Shown here in pieces: positions 33,340 through 44,089 of a DNA stretch of 64,000 bases. The notes beneath the pieces are model-generated. The model saw only the letters and a list, made by a program, of their open reading frames with translations, did no database searches and was not told the origin of the DNA. The DNA lies in NCBI GenBank assembly GCA_021234155.1, contig JAJEKV010000002.1:36495107-36559106 (forward strand), in the 5' to 3' direction. Both the position numbers and the translations under genes were made by a program. Positions within the stretch are counted from its first letter, which is position 1, and the number at the start of each line of letters is the position of its first letter. This stretch comes from Isoetes taiwanensis (taxonomy: Eukaryota > Streptophyta > Lycopodiopsida > Isoetales > Isoetaceae).

Positions 33340-35945
33340 ACAAAAACTCGCTTGAAGATGGATCAAGGATCGTGAGGTGGTGGCATTCTCAAGAAGGTGT
33401 CAAGACCATGAAGCGCATCCGCCGGCCGCTGCCAACCACGCCATTAGCAATATAGATCCAATTCGTGGTGGTATCCGAGTGGCACCTTCTTCCCAATGTG
33501 AGCGGGCGAACAAAAACGCGGATCCCACCGAGATCCGGCCGAGATCCGAGGTGGAGTCCATCCGCATGACCATCCATGACCTTGGTCCAAAAGGGGCGCC
33601 AATCAAAAAGTCAGAACCTGGGGCGTGGAGGTACGCCCGTGGGAAGCATAGGGAGAAGGAACCATGCCCGTGGGCGGGGTTCTTGGCTGTCTCCTGAATT
33701 GACCGACAAGATCCCATCAAGAGCTTGACACCAACGACCCCAAAGAGAAGCAGAGAGTTGAGAGTTGACAGGAGGGCTATCCCATCCCGTGGGGACCGTC
33801 TTGCTATCCAACAGAGCCCGTAATTGATTATAACCTGCGAGGTGCTGCATATAAATTTGTGCATAGGGAAGATCCTCGGATGTCCTAGATACTTCCTTTA
33901 TCATTGCGGCCGCTTCCCTTGCTAGAGAGATAAATGATTGGCAAGCTCGTGCATGTACCCCTCGATGAAGAGTGTGGGTCCGGAAAGCATGATCCGCAAG
34001 ATATGGATTGTTATCCCGAAGCAACCATTGCATAGTGGGGTCACCCCGAAAGAGTCCGGCGCGGCCCATCTCTAAGTGTTCCCGTGTATCACCCGCATAG
34101 AAATCATGAAATATGTAAGCCATGGGCTGAACAACTCAAGGTGATAAAGTCCGATCGGGCATGTTGTAGGAGATCAAAGACCAAAAGGGCACAGCATAAC
34201 CCTTTGTCTTCAATGGAGAGTTCTCGCCAACCAAGAAAATCTGCAAGGTTTCGGGGAATATCCACAGTCCATCCGCCGCATGCCACTTCGAAAAGGAAGA
34301 GGTGGCGCGCGAGCAACCACATAATCGCGATAGCAGGAAGGAACCGGGAAGTCAAAAGGCATTCTCGTTAATAATGGCGGTATGGCCGCAAGTTTTGCTT
34401 GAGCCTCATCGCCAGATCAATAGCTTGCTGCAGCCGTTGTTCAAGATCACGGATCCGGGTTGTCCTTTTCTAGCAAAGAAGCGTGATTGGTCACGGACCC
34501 GCTTCGAAAGTGTTGACTGGAGGAGGATTGCCCCGAGTATTGAGACGGGCACGGCAATCTCCGGGCCATCAAGAATCTTCGCTTTACGCACCTCCGTAAG
34601 CTGATCTTGAAGAGAGGTGAGCCGAGAGGTCTGTAGAAAGCCGAACCGCCAAGGAGGCAATTCGAGCGCCCCCGCCTCAGAAGGTTTTGAACTTGAGTGC
34701 TGAAATTTTCACAAAGTTCTGAGTACAAGGCGTTGAGCTTGGCAATATCTGCAAGGCCCTTGGTACCCGTGAGAGCTTTTGGACTTGGTGTGCTCCAATA
34801 AATTCTGAATTTCGATTGAGCCGAGCCCCGTGATCCGCAAGTTGGCCGACTTGATCCCGGCACTTTTTGAGATCCTCAGTATGAGCCCTGTAAGAGAGCT
34901 CCGTGCTTGTCTTGAAGTTTGGCCTCCAAAGTTGCAACTTGGGCAGTGGCAGCTTGAAGGTCCCGGTGTACCGCCTCAGAGGCCTCTAGTGCCATTTGAA
35001 CCCCGTTCATAAGAGCGTCTTGGGATTCTTGTAACTTGAGAACAGCAGTTTGAGCATCCTGCTGATACTGATACAACAACTGACGAGGGTGTTGTGGTGG
35101 TGGAGCCGGCTGTTGCCTGGTTTGTGATGTTTGGGAAAGATGGTGTGAACTGGATGGTGTAGCTGAGGAGGAGACAGTGACATGGGTGTGCGGATTTTGG
35201 ACATGACCAGTGGAAGAAGGGCGTGAAGTGCCAACTCGGTTAGTCTGTGGAAGGGACCGTTGAGTGGAAGTATGAGAATTTGGTGGTGTGGGAGGGAAGT
35301 AATGACGGATGAGGGCTTGAAGGTGGCCTCCCACAGAAACTTCAGAAATGGAAGTGGCACCCCGAAGGCGGTCCACTTCTTGGAGAAGACGATAGAACAT
35401 CAATTGGGGCCAATCTATGTGGTGGTTGGAGTGTGTAGCAGTGATGACCATGTTATAGAAAGGCTTATTGATATGGGTGTTCTTGATAGAATACCCAAGA
35501 ACTTGGCGCCACGTAAACTTAACAAAGGTTTCGTGAGGCTTGTCGATATTGGTCGACGATGCACATTGGCATGATAAGGAGGTGCACCAAACTCGCGGAC
35601 ATCTAGATCCCGTATGGCGCACCATGATAAACAAGGGGTTTGCAAGGGAATATGAAATACCTCAAAAATCAAATGTTGAGTCAAATGGTGGTGTCATCGA
35701 CCACAACGCTGGTGTATCCATGCGGGTCGTTAACGATATTGGCGATGAACCGCTTCTGCTGATCGATTTGGAGCCGAAGTTCCATTTGAGAGAATTCGTT
35801 AAAGCTTTTGTCGCTCCGGGCCGACTTCTTTATTTGGGCCAACAAGGGCTTCACGGAAAGTGGAGGCCAAGAAGGATACAGACTCAAAAAGAGCCGGATC
35901 CTTGGGAACAAGAGCTTGAAGTGTAGAAAATCTTGGTGCAGCCAT
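33340..35945 (-). pseudogene. Extra sense ORF of Ty3 copy 2 (coiled-coil protein)
   Basis: The start is the minus-strand ATG at 35,945, giving MAAPRFSTLQALVPKDPALF. It is followed by a His/Pro/Ser/Thr-rich linker (SSSATPSSSHHLSQTSQTRQ, about 35,100-35,160) and an Ala/Gln/Leu-rich coiled coil (QMALEASEAVHRDLQAATAQ, about 34,930-35,010). A C-terminal part carries AYIFHDFYAGDTREHLEM (about 34,070-34,120). Several frameshifts and a stop interrupt it. Extra ORFs in this position are known in some plant Ty3 clades; their function is unsettled. I do not recognise a domain. Confidence 0.55.
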
Positions 35946-36438
35946 GGTAACGATTTGCGTAAACGAAAGAGTGATTCAAAGGCGAGGACGAAAAGCCAAG
36001 TACGGAGGACGGCGGCGCAGGAAACTAAAAGGTTTTAGGGCGCATAACCGGAGGCTTAAGAGGTATGATGAGGGCTTAAACCGAGCCGCTGATGGTGCCA
36101 AAAATAAAGATGCCAAGGAGTGTATTGAGAGGCAAAAATTTGGCTAAGTCCCCGAAAAACGTAAGGGAGAAGCAATGAACGGTGAGGATGAGACTTGAGA
36201 GAAGGATCGATGTGACAAAATAAAGGACACATATTAATTGTTGACGGGTATGAAAAGAAGCAAGGGCATTTAATGCGTGCAACTCGGGTGGGATATCATG
36301 AAAACGAATGTGTCGTGAGAGTACCACGCTAGTTTTAAGGGGCGGGAGAAAAGATTCTCAGTTTAGAAAGAGCCTTGCATTGCAAACACGTTGGCGAATT
36401 TCTGATTGGTCCACGTCGGCTAGCAGTTCCTCGGTTGG

Positions 36439-36447
36439 CTATATAAG
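36439..36447 (+). promoter_or_regulatory. TATA box antisense to the Ty3 element
   Basis: CTATATAAG lies 30 bases before the ATG of the plus-strand ORF at 36,477. A GATTGGTCC (CCAAT-type) box is found about 40 bp upstream near 36,400. The spacing matches a plant class II core promoter with a very short leader. Confidence 0.6.
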
Positions 36448-36476
36448 ACGAACCGGGAGGGAAGCGAAGACATCCG

Positions 36477-36743
36477 ATGGCGCTGAGCATGGCTGCTGCT
36501 GGTTTGAATGAAAATTGCACGATGCCCACCAATTGTCAGGAGTGGATCACCTGTAAAATGAACTGTCTGGATCTCTGGCGCTGCCACAACCGTGGCATTC
36601 GAATGGATGGCTGGTGTTCCGGGATGGCTGAACATCCCGACCCTATGACCAACGGGATGGAGGTGGTTCTGCATCTTCGCTGGGACCCTGAGCAGAACCT
36701 CTACTATCTCCTCCGCATCACCTCTGCTCCGAACCCGGAGTAG
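36477..36743 (+). CDS. Antisense ORF inside Ty3 copy 2, 88 residues, Cys/Trp-rich
   Basis: An intact open frame on the strand opposite to gag-pol, between integrase and the extra sense ORF. It has four Cys residues in its N-terminal 45 residues (NCTMPTNCQEW ... KMNCLDLWRC), then a WCSGMAEHPDP segment and a hydrophobic VVLHLRWDP stretch. It has its own TATA box and CCAAT-type box upstream, and GC-rich hairpins (GGGCTCTGAGCCC, 36,775-36,787) downstream. It is unbroken while every neighbouring frame is broken. I do not recognise the family. Antisense ORFs in this position have been described in some Tat-clade elements (Grande gene23 is one). Copy 1 does not reach this region, so conservation cannot be tested here. 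Confidence 0.55.
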   Translation: MALSMAAAGLNENCTMPTNCQEWITCKMNCLDLWRCHNRGIRMDGWCSGMAEHPDPMTNGMEVVLHLRWDPEQNLYYLLRITSAPNPE

Positions 36744-36929
36744 AGGGTTTTTCCTCTTAGGTTTTTAGTAGATAGGGCTCTGAGCCCGTTTTTGTATCTA
36801 GGGCAGTGCCCATAGCGGAAATAGTCGGGCGCGGCCCGCGATTTTGTAAAAATTATCCACTATAATATAATATGCCGCCTTTCTAGTCACTTTCTGGTGT
36901 TTGCTTCTTGAACTCAGATCCTTTGTTGA

Positions 36930-38080
36930 TTGTCGCTTACAGGTGATGAAATGTTTTGAGACGAAAACCATTAACCAATGTAGGTAATGGAGTGCCATCT
37001 AACTCTGCCAGTTGGAAAACGCTGGGTCTAACCACTTGAACAATTTGATAAGGGCCAAGCCAACGAAACTTGAGTTTACCCGGAAAATTTTTGTACCTGG
37101 AATCATAAAGAAGAACCAAATCGCCTTCTTTTTGAATGTTTTTGTCTTCGACGCTTGTCATGTAAAGATTTTTGCAACCGTTGTCCATGAAGAACACGAA
37201 TATAAGCATCCCTTCAAGTTCATCCAACTGCTCTAATTGATAGACCCTTTCTTTGAGTGCAAAGCAGTGGATTATGAGCAAGAGCCGCTGAAAAACGGAG
37301 TGTTGGAAGGATGTATTCAAACGGCATGAGAGCTTCCTGACCATAAACCAATTTAAAAGGAGTGTGACCGGTAGCAATCTTGAAACAAGTATTGTAGGCC
37401 CAAAGAACGATAGGGAAGTTTTGTGTGCCACCAGTGCGGAAGCGCCACAAATTTTCTTGAGAATGGTGACCAGAGTTTTGTTGGTGCTTTCGCCAAACCA
37501 TTACCTTGAGGATAGTAAGGTGTGCTCTTGTGATGATGTATCGAGATAATCCGTCAACTCCTTGATAGTATGATTGATGAAATGGACACCACGATCACCG
37601 ACCAGCTCCGTAAAGCAGCCGAATCGCGTGATAATTTGTTGATAGAGGACCCTAGCTGTGCTTGCTGCAGTGTTGTCTGGAAGTGCACAAGCTTCCCATT
37701 TGGTAGCGTGAAGTCGGTGAGAACCAGAATGTAACGGCAATGTGTGTGCCGCAGAGGATCTATAGGTCCCACAAAGTCCATTCCCCATTTGCTCGAAGGG
37801 AAGTGGCGCATGGCGACCGGTGTCAAGGGGAAGAGCCGCCACGGGCCGGGGCCCCACCACCGGCAAGCGCCACACGCGGCGGGCGGGCATGAGCATCTTT
37901 GAAGAGCGGGGCCAATAATACCCAAATAGAAGGATTTTGCGTGTCGTGGTGTCACCATGAAAATGACCACCACCTAGCCCTTGATGAGCTTCTAACAATA
38001 TCCGAACTTCATGAGGTAGAACACAAATACCGAAGGATGGTGTCCTTACCCTTTTGTAGAGATGTCCCGCAACCATGGTG
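36930..38080 (-). pseudogene. Integrase of Ty3 copy 2
   Basis: The minus-strand N-terminal zinc-binding part starts HQGLGGGHFHGDTTTRKIL (about 37,920-37,980), followed by a catalytic core with VGDRGVHFINHTI (about 37,560-37,610). The C-terminal part GDLVLLYDSRYKNFPGKLKF plus WLGPYQI (37,040-37,110) is the conserved GPY/F-type module. No chromodomain is seen after it. Two or more frameshifts separate the parts. Intact integrase inserts the cDNA into the chromosome. Confidence 0.85.
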
Positions 38081-38329
38081 TAGTCACGACCTGTGCGGAG
38101 AAATTGATGGCGACGGGATTGTCGCTAAGTGAGAGAGCGCCTCGCCTTCCCTCGTGGAAGAGCACCGTGAGGAGGTACTGCTGAAAATCATGGAACCAAT
38201 GTGGTGTTGCCGTGACTAAAAAGAGCCGAAAGCATCGTGAAAGGCGCCCGAGACTCCAGTTGCGGGATCATCTGTGTGGATGCGTGAAAGATAATCCGGA
38301 TCTACATGAGATTTGCCGCCTTATGAACA

Positions 38330-39850
38330 ATTTCAAAAGGAGCAAATTCTTGAGAAGAAGGACCCAACGAAAGCAATGCGCCCGTGGGCGTGGACTTGTT
38401 GATCAAATAAAGGAGTGCTTGGTGGTCCACAAAGAACTTGATTTGACTGCCCAAAAGGTAGTGACGGAAGCGCTTGGACACGAAAAAATGAGACCCAAAG
38501 CTTCACGCCTGCGGCGGCGAATAGTTGCTCGCCAGAATTGAGTTTTCTGCTGGCGTAGCGATTTGGTTTGTCAGTGTGCGCATCATATTCTTGAGAAAGA
38601 ACAGCTCCAATAGCAAACGCCGAGACATCTACATGAACATGAAAGGGCTTGTCCCATTGAGGAGGAACAAGAACCGGTGCCTGAGTAAGCAAAAGCTTCA
38701 GCTGTTGGAAAGCAGCATCCGCCTGGGAATTCCAAGCCCAGGTGGATTCGTCACCCGTGAGTTTATGAATGGGATCTGCAATGGCTGCTAGTCCAGGTAT
38801 GAAGGTGGAGTAATAATTGACCTTACCCAGGAAAGAGCGTGTCTCCTTGATATTGGCTGGTGCTTGAGCCTTGAGCACAATAACCGATTTTGGCGGGATC
38901 TCGTGGTGATACCGCTTTGTCGACAACATGGCCTAACGTAACACCGTGAGGTGACACAAAAGGTGCATTTCTCAGGATTGAGACTAATGCCGGACTCATC
39001 ACATTTCTGGAAGACGAGTTCCAATTTATCCAAATGGTCAGCCATGGAACTGTAGGCAGAGAAGTCATCTTGAAAAATTTGCAAAAAGGGATTTTCCTTC
39101 ATGAAATCATGAAAAACTGAGAGCATGATGCGTTGAAACGTGGATGGAGAGTTTGATAATCCAAAAGGAACCACCTTGTAGGCAAAAAGTGCTTTACCGG
39201 GTGGTGAAAGTAGTCTTGAGTTGATCGATTCTTTGATTGAGATCCGATTGTAGCCGTAAAACCATCCATGAAGGAGTACATCTCATGTCCACCCACCTCT
39301 TCCTTAACCTGGTCTCCGTGAAGGGAAGTGGAAAATGATCACGCCCGCGGCCCCGATTGAGTTTCCGAGTAGTCCACACGCACGCCGGATCTTACCATTG
39401 TGTTTGAGGGCAATGACGATGGGGCTCACCCATTCGTAATGTTTGACCTCATAGATCAAACCCGCAGCAAGGAGTTTGTCAATTTCCGCCTTGACGCGAA
39501 AGCACGGTAATTAGGGTTGAGCCGGGTACTATCGCTGCTAAACCGGGTCGTGCATCATCGATTTGGTAGGAATGGTGAGTTCCCCAAGCTTTTGTTGATT
39601 CCCCAAGATCTCTGTAACTCCAAAGAAAATGTGTTTGAATTTTTGAATAGCAGACGGCCTGCACGATAAGGGGCCTAAGATTTGGCAAAGAATGAGGACA
39701 AAGTTGATTGTTGCCCACGCCCACGCATCTCGACCCGAGTCCTGAATATGGGGTATTACTTCCGGTATCCCGACAATGTGTGCGGGAGGTTGGAGCATAA
39801 CCGATGATGTGGCACTTTGCGGGTAAAAAGAGGGGTTGCCGAAGTTTCAT
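38330..39850 (-). pseudogene. Reverse transcriptase/RNase H of Ty3 copy 2
   Basis: RT boxes are visible: VPFGLSNSPSTFQRIMLSVF, then FLQIFQDDFSAYS (YxDD box as FQDD), then SLNPEKCTF at 38,960-39,174. The connection segment SFLGKVNYYSTFIPGLA and the RNase H start FHVHVDVSAFAIGAVL with its Asp lie in the open frame 38,333-38,929. The frame changes at least four times across the region. Order and motif wording match copy 1. Confidence 0.87.
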
Positions 39851-39905
39851 CCAAATAGGGTTGCTTCATGACAGCCGTGTACATCAACAGGGAGTTGCAG
39901 GAGGT

Positions 39906-40910
39906 TCAAGATCCGAAAAGTGATAAACACGTTGGATTCGGATTGCAAGGAGCCGTAAGGGTCAAGCAAAGCAACGGCATACCGTCCCGATCAAGAGTCA
40001 TTTCTCCCCAAGGATCGATATTCGGGTAGGATGACGTGAGGCGCACTCGCAGTGGAGCCTGAACTTGATAAATATTCTGAGCTTCTTCAGAATCTGTGTC
40101 TGAGAGAGAGGGTTCCGCATGTTCAACAGAAATGATCCTGCCTGTTTGCAAGTCCATGGTGGCATTGAGGTGACCATCAGTGATGACTAACTGGTCCGTG
40201 GCCCAGTAATGGATACTCTTTTGGCCCTGGCGGAGAAAAGGTCTCACCGACCAACATTTCATAGTCACCGGATCTTCGCCAGCTTTCCAAACTCCAAATT
40301 CCATGGGGAAGCGGAGATCACCGATGTTGATGTGAAGAAGAGGTGTGACGCCTTGAGGTCGCGTGATATGGCCATTAGCCAACTTGATGTCATATGGGGC
40401 ACGAAAGAGTTGTGTGATGCCCATTTGTTTGCGGAGTTTATCCGTGATGAGATTGACTGCGCTACCTCCATCTATTTGAACATGGTTGACTTGCTGATTA
40501 CCCACCGTGGCATGGACCGTGGGTGTAGAGGTAGCTACGTACCCAACTAAAACAGTTGGGAGTGGTAACTGGTCCTTGAGAGCAGGATAGAGTTTCAAAA
40601 TGGTTGCCAAGCTTAAAGGAATTTTGATCTTGGCTAGCTCCTCTTGGAGTTCTAGAGGCACATGAGAAAAAGGATCTGCTGGTTCCACTGGTGCTGGAGT
40701 GCGTGGTAGTGAAGCAGCAACTTCTTTGAGTAAGTCAACCTCTGCAGCAATATTGGGATACGTCTGAGAGCGTGGAGGTTGAGATGTGGAAGGTGTATCT
40801 TGTCTTTGTTGAGCTCTGGTGGTGGCATGAACATTTGCCAATGTGCGGCCTTCAGCAGCTTGCATGAGGTTCAAAATGCTTTGGCGAACTTTTGGCATGA
40901 CATGTGGCAT
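39906..40910 (-). pseudogene. Protease region of Ty3 copy 2
   Basis: A 334-codon open frame. Residues of about 140-155 contain the retropepsin-type active site VQIDGGSAVNLITDKL, with the catalytic Asp kept. The upstream part is a linker rich in Pro/Gln/Thr (TTRAQQRQDTPSTSQPPRSQ); downstream is a beta-rich stretch. The protease cuts the Gag-Pol polyprotein. This is the longest unbroken frame of the element. Confidence 0.85.
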
Positions 40911-40999
40911 GAGCTTCTCAAGTCGTGCAAAGTGAACCTTTTTTCGTCCTCATGAGGAATGGTGTCAACCGCAAAGCGCAGGTTGCGTGCCATTCGAAT

Positions 41000-42640
41000 A
41001 ATGGTCAAGGGGACGTGATGCCCGGTCTGGCGTGAAACTAAACCAACCCAATTTGACTACCGGACTGGAGGATTAAGTGCCTGAAAAATTTCCTCCTGTG
41101 CTTGTTGATCCAGCTGAGGTTGATTTGCTGGAGCTGGTTGATAGCGTGATTGCTGAGGCGCTCTTGGTGGCTTCTTAAGAACTGGTCTCGGGCCTTGTTT
41201 GCCATTAGCAATCCAGAGTTGGTAAGCCGTGAGGCGGACCGATGTGGTCTGACTTGTGCCGGGAAGTCGTACACGAACTTGTGGAAGTTGAGGACACGCC
41301 GCGTGGTATGACCCCATTCTTGACAAAGGATAACACCGAAGCTTTAGAAGGATCAAAAGGAGTACGTGGGTTGGGTCCCCGCTGTTGCCCCCGTTCTTGC
41401 TGATAGAGTTGAGTGGGTTGCACCTGAAGTGGTGGTCTGCTGATAGTGCGATTGTTGCTGAGGTGTGGTTTGCACTTGATAAACCATTTTGTTGCGGAAC
41501 GGTGTGGGATGAGTGCGAGTGCACTCTTCCGTGGCATGATTGCACATGTTGCATCGCTTGCAATGAGGCGGGCCATTGGTGGAGTTGCACTCATTTGCCA
41601 AATGGCCTTGGTATTTGCAAATATGGCACCAGATCTGACTGCGCTGTGGATTAGCGTGTTGAGGCTGAACAGCCGTCTGTGGAACCATGACAGGTGGAAT
41701 GAACGGGAGCTCCGTGGGCTCTTGTTGAAGTTCATTGAGTTGCTTGAGATGAAGTTGATCATCATCCGTGGTCCCATAATGAGACGTAAAAGCATTGAGT
41801 TAGCATTTCCGACCCCATAATGATCTTGTTTCCAATGGCTTTTGTTGGACATGAGCCATTGATGAGGAGAGCCACGCAGGGTGGTGGAAAAGATGTGGAA
41901 TTTCAGTTGAGGTTGCGCATGACCATTTAGGACAGCTAGAGCCTCAAATTCTTCCATGTGGGCCTGAGCACTTTGGTCTAAGGGTTTGCCTTTCGTGTTG
42001 CCAAAGGTGGGATAAGTCAGTTTCAGAGTCTGAAAGGTAGATGTGAAAGTGCTTGGCTGGACAGGAACAGTATAGTGAGGATATTGAGGTTGAGTTGGAT
42101 GTGGCATGGTGCCTGAAGGACCCTGATGAAGGGGTGACTGCGGTTGAGGAGCTTGAGCATTGGTTTTGAGATCTGTAAGGTTGTAAAACAGAAGGGCAAA
42201 GGGGAAATGTAGGGAAAGGATATTCCCCGGTAGGCTTAAAGAGACTTGTGGATATCCTTGCCCACCCGGGGGAGATGATGGTTGTGAAGGAAGAGGCGTA
42301 TGGCCTGAAGAATGATGGATGTAGGCATGTTCAGGTGTATGAAAGTACGGTTGAGAAGGTTGAGCCTGATAGGGCTCCTGATAGTGATGAGGTGAATGAG
42401 GTGACTGAGGTTGTGAGCAATGTTTGCACGCTTGGGGCGGGAACCGGACGAGACAGACACGAGGGGTTGGTGGCGCCGATCGAGCCCTAGACCAAGATGG
42501 CCTCCCTCTATGTCATAAGTAGATCCATACATGTCGCGAAACAGTTTCCCCGACGATGGCGGCCCCAAGCGAGAGGCCGTTCGAGAAAGGAGTTCTTCCG
42601 GGCGTGAAATTTCTACGCACATGGCGACATGTAAGAAAGT
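41000..42640 (-). pseudogene. gag of Ty3 copy 2
   Basis: A capsid-like stretch (HMEEFEALAVLNGH, GSPHQWLMSNKSHW; 41,205-42,107) is followed by two zinc knuckles: CHICKYQGHLANEC (CX2CX4HX4C) and CNMCNHATEEC near 41,560-41,640. The upstream 42,236-42,622 frame gives the N-terminal part. Frameshifts break it near 41,800 and 42,200. In the intact element Gag packages the RNA genome. Confidence 0.83.
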
Positions 42641-42672
42641 GGGATGGAATCAGACCCGCAGCATGCGATGGT

Positions 42673-43248
42673 GTTTGGGGTCCGGGTTCGGGACTCTCGA
42701 AGACAGCCCTCTGTGAGGACCCGTGGATCTAACAGAGAGTCCGGGGACTATGTCACGGATTTGCAAGAAGAGAAGAAGAAGAAGAAAACAGAACAAATGA
42801 GAGGAAAATGATAAGCTTCCTTGATATCAATGATGAACATACATGAGCTCTCGCAATAGAGAGAAGAACTGAAAGGAGACAAGACTCAAAACTCATCTAG
42901 AACTCATGTGCGAGCTCTAGTCATATATATAGTACAATGGCCTTGGGCCCAATATAGACACTCTGACTGATCTCGGTGCCGACTCCTGGAAGGAGGCCTG
43001 ATTTGCAGGAATGTGGGCGGTGCCTCTTGAAGTGCCTAGAATCATGCTGACGCTGACGCGGGCGGTGACGGGCCGTCACTTGTCTGAGCGGCGCCTCTTG
43101 ATAGGCTTTTGATCAAGCGGGTCTGGCCGCTTGGTCTTCTCTTTGAGCCTTTGATGGCTGACCCGTATCGACCGAGGATCATTGAGCTTGACCTCGGTCC
43201 GTGTCAGATACATGAATAGTCCCCGGGTACCAGAGGCACGGACTAACA
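42673..43248 (-). repeat. 5' LTR of Ty3 copy 2
   Basis: 576 bp, TGTTAGTCC at its minus-strand start. It differs from the 3' LTR at many positions, often CCG against CTG, as expected of methylated-C decay since insertion. The primer-binding site to its left was not identified: the sequence after CCCCAAAC does not begin with a TGG that I can match to a tRNA. Confidence 0.92.
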
Positions 43249-43705
43249 CCACGCCCTGAATCTGTGCGGATTTCCAAAGATCGGGCCTTCTTTTGGGTAA
43301 TGCTGCATGTGCACCCTGAGGGTCGTATAGCTGTTGCAAGTATTGCCTCCACTGCTCGGGAGTGATGTTCCCTGTGGGCTGTACTGGCTTTTTAAGAACC
43401 CTTCGCCAGAAGGTCCTGGGGTGACGTTCCAGGAGATAAAACATTTCCCTTTGATGTGCTGCAATGTACCTGGCTTTCTTAGCTTTAAGGAAGACGCGGT
43501 ACTGTCTGACTGCATGTGGGCGTAAAGCAGGGTCTGTGACTTGGCAGAGCCAGCGTTTGTGTTCCTTGCACTCTGCATCAAACCATTGATTACGTGGGAA
43601 GGTTGTGTTCCTGGAGGTCCGTCGCGGGCGGCTTATCCCAAAGCATCTCTCTGCCGCAGTCCTAAGCACATCAGTCAGCCGGGCTGTATGAAGTTCAATT
43701 GACAT
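43249..43705 (-). mobile_element. LINE copy A, 5' part (truncated ORF2)
   Basis: Minus-strand frame encoding the segment between endonuclease and RT: NQWFDAECKEHKRWL, then YRVFLKAKKARYIAAHQREMF and LLERHPRTFWRRVLKK. This is typical of LINE ORF2 upstream of RT. It ends abruptly near 43,705, so the element was 5'-truncated on insertion and lacks endonuclease. It joins the piece ending at 32,410 once the Ty3 insertion and the CCACG duplication are removed. Confidence 0.82.
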
Positions 43706-43810
43706 GGATACGAAATTTGCTTACCTTGGACGACCTCTCTTCTTTACTATTGTTTCATCTTGGATACCTTGTTCTTCGACATTATGGCCTTCGAGCTTCT
43801 CAACACTTTT
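43706..43810 (-). pseudogene. AT-hook exon of Helitron copy A, right of the LINE
   Basis: Minus-strand exon ending KKRGRPR followed by GTAAGC (donor at 43,724). LINE copy A begins only about 19 bases into the intron. The exon ends in phase with the exon starting at 30,263, which places the LINE in a Helitron intron. Upstream residues are acidic (EEQGIQDETIV). Confidence 0.65.
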
Positions 43811-44043
43811 AATAGATCATTAAAAGTAAGACAAAGGCATTCCATTACCAAGTTTTTATCAATAATGCTTTCATTCAACCAAGTTTTGTGTGTGAACTTC
43901 ATCAACAATCTGAAACATGAGATAATGGCATGCATTATAGAATCGAATTGTTGTAAGGAACTCTAGTTTATACAACAATTTACTTACACATTTTGCCATT
44001 TTAATTTACCTACTTGTTTTTGTTATATATACAAGAAACTTAT

Positions 44044-44067
44044 CGTGGCGGCCTATCGGCCGCCGCG
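44044..44067. other. GC-rich perfect hairpin
   Basis: GTGGCGGCC, TATC, GGCCGCCGC in an AT-rich surrounding. Helitron 3' ends carry such hairpins, but no CTRR end follows on the minus strand, so this is not assigned. Confidence 0.5.
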
Positions 44068-44089
44068 AACGTTTCTCTTCACCAACTCA

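Larger units (their letters stand above)
32411..43248 (-). mobile_element. Ty3-type LTR retrotransposon, copy 2, full length
   Basis: A 10,838 bp minus-strand element bounded by two LTRs (42,673-43,248 as 5' LTR and 32,411-32,977 as 3' LTR) and by a 5 bp target duplication CCACG (32,406-32,410 and 43,249-43,253). Order from right: LTR, gag, protease, RT, RNase H, integrase, antisense ORF, extra sense ORF, polypurine-type tract (GGTGGGGAG), LTR. The extra ORF between integrase and the 3' LTR resembles the layout of the Tat-type Ty3 clade. It interrupts LINE copy A. Frames are broken throughout, so it is no longer autonomous. Confidence 0.93.

Noticed and set aside
35540-35926. 128-codon plus-strand frame
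   Set aside because: Antisense shadow of the N-terminal part of the extra sense ORF; no promoter or motif.
44044-44067. GC-rich hairpin as Helitron 3' end
   Set aside because: No CTRR terminus follows on the minus strand and its distance from the helicase is filled by other repeats.
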